Positions 14,880 to 23,818 of a stretch of DNA of 64,000 bases are shown piece after piece (position 1 is the stretch's first letter; each line of letters opens with the position of its first letter). A program made the translations under genes and the position numbers. Source of the DNA: an uncultured Elusimicrobium sp. (GTDB lineage Bacteria > Elusimicrobiota > Elusimicrobia > Elusimicrobiales > Elusimicrobiaceae); contig CADBRU010000008.1 in assembly GCA_902797165.1 (NCBI GenBank), positions 81,471-145,470 on the forward strand, read 5' to 3'. The notes beneath the pieces were generated by a model. It searched no databases and was not told where the DNA came from. It saw nothing but the letters and a program-made list of their open reading frames with translations.

Positions 14880-17219
14880 ATGGCTAGATCTAGATATTCA
14901 TATACATATAAAAGATCAAAAAAGAAAACCAAAAAACAATCTTCGGTGCGGTGGCTGAGTTCTGCGCTCTACATTTTAGGGTTTGCTATAGACGCATGGC
15001 TGTTTGCCATTTTGTGGTTTAACTTTTCCAAGGGAAACGCCGGAGATATCGTTTGCCAATACCTCTACCAAATATTTGGCCAAAGTGCGGCTTTAATTCC
15101 ACTGTTAATGACGTATTGGCTGATTCGCAGTGTTATTAAAAAGACGGGGGCCTTTTTCTTTTTCTTAATCGGTGCCGTAATTACATTATCTGCTTTTTCC
15201 GGTGTACTTACGATGTTAAAATTAATTTTCACCGATTCCCAAATCAATGGGGGACTGGTAGGGGAGAAATTATTTTATTTCTTTGAGGGAATCGTCGGTA
15301 AAGTAGGGGCTTCTTTATTCTCTATTGCTTTGTTGCTGGTGGGGGGAAATCTATTAATCTCTATTCCGTGGAAAGTAGTGATTGAAAAAACAGTAGAGTT
15401 TTTGCACAATGATTTCCAAAATTGGATTGAAGCCCGAGCGGAATTGAAAGAAAAAGTGAAAGAAGCCAAGCAAGAGATGAAACAATCCAAGGGTGCTAAA
15501 GAAGAAACGGAAAGTGAAACTACGCAAGAAACGGAAGATGATTCTTCTCCTCGTAAACCCACTATTTATCGTCCGAACACTCAAATAAAAGCCCCGGTGG
15601 CGGGACTGGTCAAAGAAGTCCCTCACGCCAAAAAAGCAGCCCCGGCCGAAGAGTCCAAACCGGCGGAAGAAGAACCGCAAGATACGCCCGAGCGCAAACC
15701 GTTTGATCCGGCTACTTTTCAGTTGCCGTCTTTAGATTTGTTAACAGATCCTTCTAATAACGGTATCGTAGGCCCCTCCGACGAAGAAATCGAAAGAGCC
15801 ACGCAACATTTGGAAAGAACGTTGCAAAATTTCGGTGTGGGGGCGCATGTAACCGGTGTTTCACCCGGTCCGGTAGTTACCCGTTATGAAATTTTGCCCG
15901 ATGCCGGTGTCAAAATGTCCACCATTACAGCTTTGACGCAGGATATTCAAGCCAGTATGCAAGCGCGCTCTATCCGCGTGCAAGCCCCTATCCCGGGTAA
16001 AAATACCATGGGTTTTGAAATACCCAATGCTAACTCCGTAACGGTTACGATGAAAGAAATTTTACAATCTCCCGTTTATGCCTCCTCTAAGGCAATTTTA
16101 CCGATTGCGCTTGGACGCCATGCCAACGGGGATCCGGCTGCTACCGTTGCCGAAAAATGGCCGCATATTTTAATTGCCGGCGCTACCAACAGCGGTAAAT
16201 CTATTTGTTTACATACAATCATCATGTCCTTGCTGTTTAAGCATAAACCCGACGAAGTTAAATTCTTGATGATTGACCCCAAACGGGTGGAATTGACTTT
16301 ATACGAAGGTATCCCGTATTTATACGATCCGAAAACTTCTTGTGATGATGCAGATATTATTACCCAGCCGGCAGATGCCGCTAAGTCACTGCAAATGCTT
16401 GTTAAAGTCATGGAAAAACGCTTAGATATGTGTCAGTTAGCCAAGGTTAAAAATATCGAAGGGTATAACGCTTGGGCTAAGAAAAATAATGAAGAAAAAA
16501 TGTTCTACGTCTTTGTTATTATCGACGAAATGGCTGATTTGATGTTACAAACCAAAGCCTCTGTAGAAGATTCCATTCAGCGTTTGGCACAAATGGGCCG
16601 CGCTATGGGTATCCACTTGATTTTATGTACGCAGCGCCCGTCCGTAAAAGTAGTAACGGGTATCATTAAAGCCAATATGCCTTCACGTATTGCTTTGCAA
16701 GTGGCATCCGGTATTGATTCCAAGGTTATTTTGGACTCAGTCGGTGCGGAAAACTTGCTCGGTCGCGGAGATATGTTGCTATTAGATTCTTCCAGTCAAA
16801 CGCCGCTTCGTATCCAAGGAGCGTATGTGTCGCCGGAAGAAATACAATCGGTGGCCGATTTCTTACGCGCGCAAGGCGGTCCGGATTATCCGGTGCAAAT
16901 TATGGAAGACCACAGCGCCACCCTACGCCCGCAAGACGGACTGGGTACTTCTCCGGAAGAATTATTACAGGCTTTACGTTTGATTATGGAGCGCAAGCGT
17001 GTATCGCAAGATTTACTGAAAGCCAATTTCGGTTCGTCTGCCCGTGCTACAAATATCTTGAGTGTGCTTGAAATGAAAGGTTTTATTTCCAAACCGGAAG
17101 GTTCAAACCGTTGGGAAATTCATTATGAGATGATTCAAGAACAAATCACGGCTTTGGAAAACCGGGAACTGGATAAATATGCCGAAGAGGATACGGAATA
17201 TGAAACCGTTTATAAATAG
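14880..17219 (+). CDS. ftsK: FtsK/SpoIIIE-type DNA translocase
   Basis: Septum-bound motor that pumps chromosome ends and aids dimer resolution at division. It has 779 residues from ATG 14880; a TTG start at 14829 with a weak AGGA site would add 17 residues. N-terminus: Lys/Arg/Tyr-rich head, then four membrane helices (about 26-49, 71-86, 90-115, 142-164). A charged linker (180-300) is rich in Glu, Lys and Pro. Motor domain: Walker A AGATNSGKS (433-441), the DPKRVEL motif and Walker B VIIDEMADL. The C-terminal gamma winged-helix domain (about 715-770) should read KOPS-like sequences. It overlaps lolA by 20 bases, so the two are translationally linked. Confidence 0.95.
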   Translation: MARSRYSYTYKRSKKKTKKQSSVRWLSSALYILGFAIDAWLFAILWFNFSKGNAGDIVCQYLYQIFGQSAALIPLLMTYWLIRSVIKKTGAFFFFLIGAVITLSAFSGVLTMLKLIFTDSQINGGLVGEKLFYFFEGIVGKVGASLFSIALLLVGGNLLISIPWKVVIEKTVEFLHNDFQNWIEARAELKEKVKEAKQEMKQSKGAKEETESETTQETEDDSSPRKPTIYRPNTQIKAPVAGLVKEVPHAKKAAPAEESKPAEEEPQDTPERKPFDPATFQLPSLDLLTDPSNNGIVGPSDEEIERATQHLERTLQNFGVGAHVTGVSPGPVVTRYEILPDAGVKMSTITALTQDIQASMQARSIRVQAPIPGKNTMGFEIPNANSVTVTMKEILQSPVYASSKAILPIALGRHANGDPAATVAEKWPHILIAGATNSGKSICLHTIIMSLLFKHKPDEVKFLMIDPKRVELTLYEGIPYLYDPKTSCDDADIITQPADAAKSLQMLVKVMEKRLDMCQLAKVKNIEGYNAWAKKNNEEKMFYVFVIIDEMADLMLQTKASVEDSIQRLAQMGRAMGIHLILCTQRPSVKVVTGIIKANMPSRIALQVASGIDSKVILDSVGAENLLGRGDMLLLDSSSQTPLRIQGAYVSPEEIQSVADFLRAQGGPDYPVQIMEDHSATLRPQDGLGTSPEELLQALRLIMERKRVSQDLLKANFGSSARATNILSVLEMKGFISKPEGSNRWEIHYEMIQEQITALENRELDKYAEEDTEYETVYK

Positions 17220-17844
17220 TTTGATTGGTATTGCTTTGGTGGGCTTATCGGTAGCAGTGTATGCAGATGAGCCGGTGGCTTCGGCCCCGCAAAATACCAA
17301 AGATTATGTGGCTTGTTTCGGGGAATGGGATACGCATTTACATACCTTGCAAACCTATTTTGTGCAAACCACCGAATATGACGGCACGCCTATCAGCACC
17401 TCGGAAGGTCGTATTTATTACCAGCAAAACGGTCCGAAATTGCGTTTAGACACGTTAGAAAACAAAGTGCCTACGCAAACCGCTTTAACGGATAAAAAAC
17501 AAATCTACGTTTTAGATGAAAAAGGCAAAGAAATAACCAAAGTTTCTTGGAATGAATGGCTACTGGGGCAACCCAATCAGGCTTTGTTTGACTTCGGAAA
17601 TTATACGCAACTTTTGCAGAAGCACACCGTTTTGGTACAAGAAATCGGCACAAAAACAGTTACGCTGCGTTTATCTCCGAAACAAACCGGTGATAATTAC
17701 ACGTTGTATGTCCGCATAGATAAGGAAACTTGTTTTCCGCAGAGCATTACCATTGAATCGGACTTAATGCAGACAAAGGCCACTTTATCGAATACAAAAG
17801 TAAATGCCGCTTTACCAAAAGATTTATTCAAAGGACTCAAATAA
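17200..17844 (+). CDS. lolA: LolA-type periplasmic lipoprotein carrier
   Basis: Shuttles lipoproteins across the periplasm to the outer membrane. It has 214 residues from ATG 17200, which sits inside the end of ftsK. The signal peptide (MKPFINSLIGIALVGLSVAVYA) ends near residue 22. The mature domain shows the LolA pattern of an early amphipathic helix (LHTLQTYFVQTT) and then alternating beta strands (SEGRIYYQQNGPKLRLD, QIYVLDEKGKEI). The ftsK-lolA order is common in bacteria. No lolB or lolCDE is in the window. Divergent family, so assignment rests on fold pattern plus position. Confidence 0.8.
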   Translation: MKPFINSLIGIALVGLSVAVYADEPVASAPQNTKDYVACFGEWDTHLHTLQTYFVQTTEYDGTPISTSEGRIYYQQNGPKLRLDTLENKVPTQTALTDKKQIYVLDEKGKEITKVSWNEWLLGQPNQALFDFGNYTQLLQKHTVLVQEIGTKTVTLRLSPKQTGDNYTLYVRIDKETCFPQSITIESDLMQTKATLSNTKVNAALPKDLFKGLK

Positions 17845-17845
17845 T

Positions 17846-18472
17846 ATGATGACATTGGCTAATAAAATTACTTTAACCCGCGCAGCCCTTTCCATTGTAA
17901 TGTTTATTTTTATTCTGCTACCTTTCGGGTGGTCGCGTTTTACCGCTACGGTAATTTTTATTGTGGCGGCTTCTACCGACTGGGTAGATGGCAAAATTGC
18001 CCGTGAAACAAATACCATTACTCCGTTTGGGGCTATTGTAGATCCGTTTGTAGATAAAATTTTGGTGGCGGCTGCTTTGTTTGCTTTTGTGGGTATTAAA
18101 GAATTAGATGTGCCTATTTGGGCCGTTTTCTTTATTTTGCTGCGTGAACTAATGATTTCTACCTTGCGTGTCATTGCGGCCTTGGAAGGCAAGGTTATGG
18201 CGGCGGAACGGTGGGGGAAATTTAAAACCGTGATTCAAATGGTAGCGGTAGGCACGATTTTCTTTGTACTGGATGTATATCATTTGTCCCATTTATTAAG
18301 CGGAATGCCGCAGAAAGTATGTCAAATTATTTTCTTAACGTTGCAGCAGGTCCCGTATGCGATTACGGCCATTGCGGCGGTAATTACGTGGCTGAGTGCT
18401 ATTTCGTATTTAAAGAATAATTGGGAACTACTCAAGAAATCGTGGAGTTTGCCGTATGCAACGCATCATTAA
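17846..18472 (+). CDS. pgsA: Phosphatidylglycerophosphate synthase
   Basis: Inner-membrane CDP-alcohol phosphotransferase making phosphatidylglycerophosphate from CDP-diacylglycerol and glycerol-3-phosphate. It has 208 residues. The CDP-OH-P signature is complete: DWVDGKIAR followed eight residues later by FGAIVDPFVDK, supplying the DGxxAR...GxxxDxxxD metal ligands (about 47-73). Several membrane helices follow. ATG 17846 comes one base after the lolA stop; a second ATG immediately follows and could also be used. It overlaps pgpA, which carries the next step of the same pathway. Confidence 0.93.
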   Translation: MMTLANKITLTRAALSIVMFIFILLPFGWSRFTATVIFIVAASTDWVDGKIARETNTITPFGAIVDPFVDKILVAAALFAFVGIKELDVPIWAVFFILLRELMISTLRVIAALEGKVMAAERWGKFKTVIQMVAVGTIFFVLDVYHLSHLLSGMPQKVCQIIFLTLQQVPYAITAIAAVITWLSAISYLKNNWELLKKSWSLPYATHH

Positions 18473-18944
18473 TGCACTTGCCAGCGGACTATACATCAGT
18501 TATTTACCGGCGCTCATTATTCCGTTCAAAAAAAACACAGGTGCCGGGTTTTTAGGAACTTTACTTGCGGTTCCTTTTGTATTTTTATTGCCGACGGATT
18601 TTATTTTATATTTGGTCTTTTTATTAGTTTTTTGGGTGGCAAGCGTGTGGATATGCGCCAAGGCCAAATTGCCGGGGAAATATCAGGGCCACGATAACCC
18701 TAAAATCGTATTGGATGAAATGGCCGGTTATTTTACGGCTATGATGTTTTTGCCGCATACATGGCCGTTTATAATAGCGGCTTTTGTATTGTTTAGAACC
18801 TTTGATACATTGAAACCTTGGCCTGTGAGTCACTTTGACCGCATCCCGAATGCTTTTGGGGTCGTGTTTGACGACGTGGCAGCCGGCTTGATGGTCAATA
18901 TCTTGATACAGATTTTTATCATTGTAACTCGCGCAGGAATGTAA
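18456..18944 (+). CDS. pgpA: Phosphatidylglycerophosphatase A
   Basis: Removes the phosphate from phosphatidylglycerophosphate to give phosphatidylglycerol. It has 162 residues, the normal PgpA length, with three to four membrane helices. Family motifs are present: an N-terminal SGLYISYLP segment, VLDEMAGYF (about 87-95), FRTFDTLKPWP (about 110-120) and VVFDDVAAG (about 132-140), whose acidic residues should bind Mg. The start lies 17 bases inside pgsA, so synthase and phosphatase are translationally coupled. Confidence 0.92.
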   Translation: MQRIINALASGLYISYLPALIIPFKKNTGAGFLGTLLAVPFVFLLPTDFILYLVFLLVFWVASVWICAKAKLPGKYQGHDNPKIVLDEMAGYFTAMMFLPHTWPFIIAAFVLFRTFDTLKPWPVSHFDRIPNAFGVVFDDVAAGLMVNILIQIFIIVTRAGM

Positions 18945-19016
18945 ATAGCATTGTTGCGCTTGCGGTAAAATATTACCGCCGAATAAAATTTAAAAATTAA
19001 TTAAGGAGACAAACTT

Positions 19017-19655
19017 ATGGAATTTAGCAGTATGACAAATATAAAGGAATTAATTGCCGCCGGTGGGCCGGTATTGATTCTACTCATGATATTATCCGTC
19101 TATTCGTTAGCGGTTATTTTAGAACGTTTTTTCAAATTTCGTCACAGTATCGGGGTTTCCCGCAAATTGATTTCTTTTTGCTTGCATCCTATTCATTCCG
19201 ACAATTATGATAAAGTAAAAGATGCTTGTTTACGTCCTATGACCAAAGATACACCGGCTTCCAATGTAATTTTGGCATTACTGGCCAAAATGGACCGCAG
19301 TAAAGCCGAACAAAAAGAAATTGCCGATTCTATAATTGATTGGGAAATTACCAAATTACAACGCAAATTGACAATCTTGGGTACATTGGGCAGTATTACT
19401 CCGTTTATCGGTTTGTTTGGAACAGTTATCGGCGTTATTCACGCGTTTAAAGACTTGGCCGGAGCAACGGCTTCTGCCGGCGGGGCCTCTATTGTGGCGG
19501 CCGGTATTGCAGAGGCCTTGATTAACACAGCAGCCGGTTTGTTTGTGGCTATTCCGGCAGTTATTGCGTACAACTATTTTCTGTCTAAAACCAATTATTT
19601 TAGTAAAGAGTTAGAAACGATTGCTAACGAGATAATTTTCCAACAACGTGGGTAA
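19017..19655 (+). CDS. exbB: MotA/TolQ/ExbB proton channel protein
   Basis: Inner-membrane proton channel subunit that energises TonB or TolA. It has 212 residues. Helix 1 lies at about 17-34; the large cytoplasmic region follows; helices 2 and 3 lie at about 120-150 and 165-190, with the conserved LGTLGSITPFIGLFGTVIG and the AAGIAEALINTAAGLFVAIPAV block. AAGGAGACAAACTT precedes the start. First gene of an operon with exbD- and tonB-like genes. TolQ versus ExbB cannot be settled by eye: no tolB or pal is adjacent, and the third gene looks TonB-like. Confidence 0.9.
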   Translation: MEFSSMTNIKELIAAGGPVLILLMILSVYSLAVILERFFKFRHSIGVSRKLISFCLHPIHSDNYDKVKDACLRPMTKDTPASNVILALLAKMDRSKAEQKEIADSIIDWEITKLQRKLTILGTLGSITPFIGLFGTVIGVIHAFKDLAGATASAGGASIVAAGIAEALINTAAGLFVAIPAVIAYNYFLSKTNYFSKELETIANEIIFQQRG

Positions 19656-19657
19656 TT

Positions 19658-20059
19658 ATGGCGCATAAACAAAGAACAGTCATGGCTGATATTAACATGG
19701 TGCCGTTTATCGACATCACGTTGATTTTATTGATTATCTTTATGGTGATGAGTCCTTTGCTGGTACAAATGCAAATGAACGTAGATTTGCCCAAATCAAA
19801 CGCTATTAATACAACGGCAGAGGATGATGTAATTCGTATCGAAGTACAAAAAGACGGTACGATCCGTATTGAAACGCAAACCTATACCCTGAAAAATTTA
19901 GAAAAAGAGTTAGTCTTGCGTATGGGAAAGGCTAATAAAAAAACCATTTTGGTAGAGGCGGATAAATCCGTCCCTATACAAACCGTAGTAGATGTTTTTG
20001 ATATAGCCAAAAAATTAGGAGCAGCCAAATTAGGTATTGGTGTTCTTTCTAAAAACTAA
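19658..20059 (+). CDS. exbD: ExbD/TolR family protein
   Basis: Partner of the ExbB/TolQ channel. It has 133 residues: a cytoplasmic N-terminus with the DINMVPFIDITLILLIIFMV helix (about 10-30), which carries the essential Asp (D17) of the proton path, then a periplasmic domain ending in a VDVFDIAKKLGAAKLGI segment, where family proteins have the VMD..K..G pattern. It starts two bases after exbB and its stop overlaps the tonB-like start in a TAATG junction. Confidence 0.9.
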   Translation: MAHKQRTVMADINMVPFIDITLILLIIFMVMSPLLVQMQMNVDLPKSNAINTTAEDDVIRIEVQKDGTIRIETQTYTLKNLEKELVLRMGKANKKTILVEADKSVPIQTVVDVFDIAKKLGAAKLGIGVLSKN

Positions 20060-20790
20060 TGAACCGATATTTTGCTTTATCTTGTATTTTGCATTTGGTG
20101 CTGGCCTTAACTGTAGTGTTTGTGATGGATTCTGCCAAAAAAGAGTCCAAAACCACCTACACCATTGATTTTATAGGCAGCAGCAAAGTCGTGGCTATGC
20201 AAAATCAAGCCGTCGCCGCTCAACCGGAAACTCCGCCGGCCGCACCTAAAGAAGAGGCTCCGAAGGAAGAACCTAAACCGGTTAAGAAGGCAGAAACAAA
20301 AAAAGCCCCCAAAGTGTATGATTCCAAATCGGAGATTTCCGCCGAAAAACAAAAGAAGAAAAAAGAGACCCCCAAACCTGAGCCGTTGGCGGCGCCCAGT
20401 GTTCTGGATGAAGCGGAAAATAATGCCTCTAAAGATACCGCGGCAAGCACTCCGATGGATGACGGAGAAGGTGCTTTTGAAGGGGGAAATATTCAAACCG
20501 ATTTTGCCACTTTTCCATATCCGTGGTATATCACACAAGTACGTAATAGTTTGTGGAGCGAGTGGGAAAAACGTCGACCGGCCGGAGTAACCTTGCGGGC
20601 TTTGATTAGTTTTGCAATTGACCGGGAAGGAAAAATTAAAAATTTGAAAATAGAAAACTCTTCCAACGACGATAGTTTCGATTTTTCTGCGAAATCAGCC
20701 GTTATTAATGCAGGGCCGTTTCCGCCGCTTCCGATGTTGTATGAAAAGGATGAACTGACGGTAACGGTAGAATTTAAACAGGAGAAATAA
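20059..20790 (+). CDS. TonB/TolA-like energy transducer
   Basis: Periplasm-spanning protein that couples the ExbB/ExbD channel to outer-membrane partners. It has 243 residues: a short N-terminal membrane anchor (about 5-23), a long Pro/Lys/Glu-rich spacer (50-135) typical of TonB and TolA, and a C-terminal domain (about 155-243) with WYITQVRNSLWSEW and a strand pattern ISFAIDREGKI, ending in VTVEFKQ. The C-terminal fold reads more like the TonB domain than TolA. It overlaps exbD by one base. Confidence 0.8.
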   Translation: MNRYFALSCILHLVLALTVVFVMDSAKKESKTTYTIDFIGSSKVVAMQNQAVAAQPETPPAAPKEEAPKEEPKPVKKAETKKAPKVYDSKSEISAEKQKKKKETPKPEPLAAPSVLDEAENNASKDTAASTPMDDGEGAFEGGNIQTDFATFPYPWYITQVRNSLWSEWEKRRPAGVTLRALISFAIDREGKIKNLKIENSSNDDSFDFSAKSAVINAGPFPPLPMLYEKDELTVTVEFKQEK

Positions 20791-20791
20791 T

Positions 20792-21304
20792 ATGACAGGA
20801 TGGCAACGATTCTTTTTGTTGTTTTTGATGTCCATAGCGCTTTTAATTTGCTTTCCGCAATACGGAGATGACGGAAAAATATTCTTGGCTTTGGCTTTTA
20901 TTTTATGGACCAGTATTATTATATTCTTTACCGTTATTATGAATTTGCTGGCTATTGTAAAAGTAGATTTCTTACATCGTTTGTTTAGTTTAATGTTACT
21001 GATTGTGATGGCCGCGTCGTTACTATATTATTTCCCGTTAGAAGGAGACGAAACCCCTTACATTCGTCTGAAAAATAAAGAGTGGCCCACCAAAGAAGAC
21101 ATGCAACGGGGTGCCAAACGATTAACTTTCTCATATGATTTTGTAAACAAAGGTACAAAACAAAACCACCCGTTAAAGGACCAAATGGATACAGTTTCTA
21201 AAATTAAAAAGCGGGTAGAAGATAAAGTACAAGAACAAATCGATAGTTTCAACATTGTCATCGAAGATGAGGAAGAAGAAGAAAATACCGAGGAAAAAGA
21301 ATGA
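20792..21304 (+). CDS. Membrane protein with acidic tail, unknown
   Basis: I do not recognise a family. It has 170 residues: three hydrophobic helices (about 5-22, 29-52 and 62-81), then a soluble region of about 90 residues ending in a very acidic tail with runs of Glu and Asp. It begins one base after the tonB-like gene and overlaps the next gene by an ATGA junction, so it is part of the transporter operon. Its location suggests an accessory to the ExbBD-TonB complex or simply a cotranscribed envelope protein. Confidence 0.6.
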   Translation: MTGWQRFFLLFLMSIALLICFPQYGDDGKIFLALAFILWTSIIIFFTVIMNLLAIVKVDFLHRLFSLMLLIVMAASLLYYFPLEGDETPYIRLKNKEWPTKEDMQRGAKRLTFSYDFVNKGTKQNHPLKDQMDTVSKIKKRVEDKVQEQIDSFNIVIEDEEEEENTEEKE

Positions 21305-22266
21305 AAAAAACAGTATTAGTTACGGGAGGAAATGGGTTTATCGGCAAGCGTTTAACAGATGCCTTGCTGCAAGCCGGATATAAAGTTAGAATTGTTTCTC
21401 GTCATGCTCCTCGTATCCAGCCGGTTAATCCGGATGTTTCTATTGTACAAGCCGATTATCAAAGTGTAGACTCTCTTAAAAAAGCCATGCAAGGCTGCAG
21501 TATGGTATATCACTTAGCGGCGGCCATTTTTGGCTTTAAATACGAAGATTTCTATAAAGCCAATGCCCAGGCTACCCACAACATGGTAGCGGCCGCTAAT
21601 GCCACAAGCAGCGTTGAGCGGTTTATTTATATGTCTTCCTTGGCGGCCAGCGGTTTTGCTGACAAGGCGGACAAACCCCGTTTGGAAAGTGAGGATCCAA
21701 AACCCATTTCCGATTACGGCGCTACAAAACTGGAAGGGGAAAAAGCCCTTAGTGAGTTAAATCCGAATATTACGTGGACGATTTTCCGCGCGCCGATTGT
21801 GTATGGCGGCAGTGAATCGGGCGTATCCAAAATAGCCGCGTGGGTCAAACGCGGTTTAATGGTCAATACGTCGGGAAACGGTTTGTTTAGTTTTGTATAT
21901 GTGGGAGATTTGGTATCTGCACTGGCCGCAGTTCCCACGACAGCCGGCACGGAAAAACAAATATTCTTCGTGTGCGAAGAGCAAAATTATCCGTGGCCTG
22001 TATTTATTGAGCAAATGGCACAGGCTATGGGCGTGCGCAAGCCTTTTATGCCGCAAGCGCCGTCTTGGATGTTACATGTTGCGGCGGCCGCTTATTCAAT
22101 GATCGCGCGCCTTACAGGTGCGCAACCAGCCTTAAATTACGATAAAATCAAAGAAGCCATGATTCCCGGGCATTGGATATGTGACGGTAGTAAATGGCGT
22201 AATTTAAGCGGGCAACAGTTTACTCCGTTAAAAGAAGGTTTAACTAAAAGTTTTAGTAAAAAGTAA
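21301..22266 (+). CDS. NAD-dependent epimerase/dehydratase (extended SDR)
   Basis: Nucleotide-sugar or steroid-type oxidoreductase of the extended short-chain dehydrogenase family, 321 residues. The NAD-binding TGGNGFIGKRL (8-18) gives the GxxGxxG fingerprint. The catalytic pair is YGATKLEGE (Tyr about 140, Lys about 144), with a preceding serine in YMSSLAAS. The substrate cannot be told; the C-terminal half has no recognised signature. It overlaps the preceding membrane protein by ATGA and is followed 18 bases later by a nuclease-like gene. Confidence 0.8.
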   Translation: MKKTVLVTGGNGFIGKRLTDALLQAGYKVRIVSRHAPRIQPVNPDVSIVQADYQSVDSLKKAMQGCSMVYHLAAAIFGFKYEDFYKANAQATHNMVAAANATSSVERFIYMSSLAASGFADKADKPRLESEDPKPISDYGATKLEGEKALSELNPNITWTIFRAPIVYGGSESGVSKIAAWVKRGLMVNTSGNGLFSFVYVGDLVSALAAVPTTAGTEKQIFFVCEEQNYPWPVFIEQMAQAMGVRKPFMPQAPSWMLHVAAAAYSMIARLTGAQPALNYDKIKEAMIPGHWICDGSKWRNLSGQQFTPLKEGLTKSFSKK

Positions 22267-22284
22267 TGTTAAGGAGGCCGAAAT

Positions 22285-23511
22285 ATGCCGCCCGATACCG
22301 AAGAAATTCAGCAACTTTTAACGCAAGCCTTACCGCCCATTGAAAAATATTACGAATATATCGCACAACATCCTTCTTGGAATATATTTTACGCACTGGG
22401 TAAAACAAAGTATTTGGATGAATTGATTCATTCTTATTTTTTGGCTACGGTTCTGCGCACCAAAATAGACGGAAAATTTATATTTTTGCAATTGTTTTTA
22501 GATTTGCTGCGTCAAAAATTTTCATACGAATATAATGCGGCAGATTTGCATCAAACCCCGCATATAGAAACGGAATATAGTATCGGCCCTATCACACAAG
22601 ACTACATGAGTGGGGGGCGTATTGATCTGCTTGTTAAAATATCCGACAAAATCCTTGTAATAGAAAATAAAATCGGCGCCGACGATCAGCCCAAACAATT
22701 ATATCGCTATTTTAAGAAATTTCCCGAGGCACAACTTCTCTATCTTACTCTGACGGGGTACGAGCCGTCCAAAGAATCTCTCTATAAGTTGGAAGAAGAA
22801 GGCGGTACTTACGAATGTTTGTCTTATAAAAAAGACATTTTGTCTTGGCTGAAATCTTGCGCGGCAGAGTTGGATAAACCCAATAATATGCCTTGCTTTT
22901 GGATAGAGCAATTGCAAACAAATTTAAGCCAATACCAAAAAATTTTAGAGGATCTTACCGACGAAGGAGCCAAAAAAAGTATGAATGAAGAAATTATCAA
23001 AATTGCCAATGTAAATAAAAATAATTTTATGAGTGCTTTACATATCGGCCGTAATTACACTGAAATTTTTAATCAAACCATACGGGAAAAATTGATTCAT
23101 CCTTTGCGTCAGTTTGTAGGTCCGGATTTTAAGATTGAAGAAACAGGTACGCCGGATAAAATTGCGGGCATTTTAATTTATAAAGAATCTTGGAAACATA
23201 TAGCCCTTCGTTTTAACAGTGAGCATTGGGAGGGTTTAACCGCTTTGTACGGCCTTTCTAAGATAAATAAAAAAGTAACATTCTCTGAAACCTTAAAAGA
23301 TTATTTTAATGAGAAACATTTCCCTTCCTACCGCAGAACGCAGTATTGGCCGCTCATTGGGGAATTGGCTTATTCTGTTAATGAAGACGATACCGCCGTT
23401 AAACTATGGGACGAAGAAGAAAGTGCCAAGATTTTGGAGCATTTTAAAGACAAGATTGCTGAACTTATGAAAATCGTGCAGCAAGCCGAGAAAGACGGGA
23501 TAGAATTATAA
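22285..23511 (+). CDS. PD-(D/E)XK nuclease superfamily protein
   Basis: A 408-residue protein with the nuclease core at about residues 105-150: GGRIDLLVKI gives the Asp, VIENKIGADDQ gives the E-x-K pair, and QLYRY follows. This arrangement matches the PDDEXK_4 group, often found in defence islands and mobile DNA. The C-terminal 220 residues resemble no domain I know and may bind DNA or a partner. A strong AAGGAGG site precedes ATG 22285. No methyltransferase or other restriction partner is adjacent. It lies just upstream of tRNA-Ser, a common insertion point, but I see no integrase or att duplication. Function unproven. Confidence 0.7.
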   Translation: MPPDTEEIQQLLTQALPPIEKYYEYIAQHPSWNIFYALGKTKYLDELIHSYFLATVLRTKIDGKFIFLQLFLDLLRQKFSYEYNAADLHQTPHIETEYSIGPITQDYMSGGRIDLLVKISDKILVIENKIGADDQPKQLYRYFKKFPEAQLLYLTLTGYEPSKESLYKLEEEGGTYECLSYKKDILSWLKSCAAELDKPNNMPCFWIEQLQTNLSQYQKILEDLTDEGAKKSMNEEIIKIANVNKNNFMSALHIGRNYTEIFNQTIREKLIHPLRQFVGPDFKIEETGTPDKIAGILIYKESWKHIALRFNSEHWEGLTALYGLSKINKKVTFSETLKDYFNEKHFPSYRRTQYWPLIGELAYSVNEDDTAVKLWDEEESAKILEHFKDKIAELMKIVQQAEKDGIEL

Positions 23512-23552
23512 TTTTATCTCAATAGGTTTGCCTAATTTGATATAATATAAAG

Positions 23553-23578
23553 GCCGTCTGCTATTAATCTACGACGGC
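23553..23578 (+). promoter_or_regulatory. Hairpin in the tRNA-Ser leader
   Basis: GCCGTC (23553-23558) pairs with GACGGC (23573-23578) over a 14-base loop, just after a TATAAT hexamer at 23541-23546. It would be in the 5' leader of the tRNA precursor. Confidence 0.4.
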
Positions 23579-23590
23579 TCTACGGATTTA

Positions 23591-23681
23591 GGAGAGGTGG
23601 CCGAGTGGCTGAAGGCAGCGGTTTGCTAAACCGCCATACAGGTTAATTCCTGTATCGAGGGTTCAAATCCCTCCCTCTCCG
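23591..23681 (+). tRNA. tRNA-Ser (anticodon GCU)
   Basis: 91 nucleotides. Acceptor stem GGAGAGG with CCTCTCC and discriminator G; D arm with GGCCGAGTGGCTGAAGGC; anticodon stem-loop CGGTTTGCTAAACCG with anticodon GCT; long variable arm (CCATACAGG...CCTGTATCG) as expected for class II serine tRNA; T loop GGTTCAAATCC. The CCA end is not encoded. Reads AGC/AGU serine codons. Confidence 0.97.
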
Positions 23682-23817
23682 AAATTTTTTTGCCTATTTT
23701 CTTTTATCACTTTGTTCTCGTTCCCTCGGGTACTTCGGGCTCCGCCCTTTTACAGTACACACTCGGTCACTGCGGCCTCGTGCTAAAAGAAAAATACTTT
23801 ATGTAGAATTTATGAAA
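23682..23817. other. Unexplained intergenic stretch after tRNA-Ser
   Basis: About 135 bases between the tRNA and a terminator. The middle holds a GC-rich, repetitive-looking part with short CTCGG/CGGGC runs and a GGGctccgCCC hairpin, unlike the AT-rich flanks. No coding frame, no att duplication seen. Confidence 0.4.
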
Positions 23818-23818
23818 T

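Noticed and set aside
20107..20538. Long minus-strand open frame opposite the TonB-like gene
   Set aside because: It is the mirror of the Lys/Pro/Glu-rich spacer, giving a Phe/Gly/Leu-rich product with no ribosome site.
22285..23681. Genomic island inserted at tRNA-Ser
   Set aside because: No integrase and no repeat of the tRNA 3' end was found; the nuclease-like gene could be part of the upstream operon.
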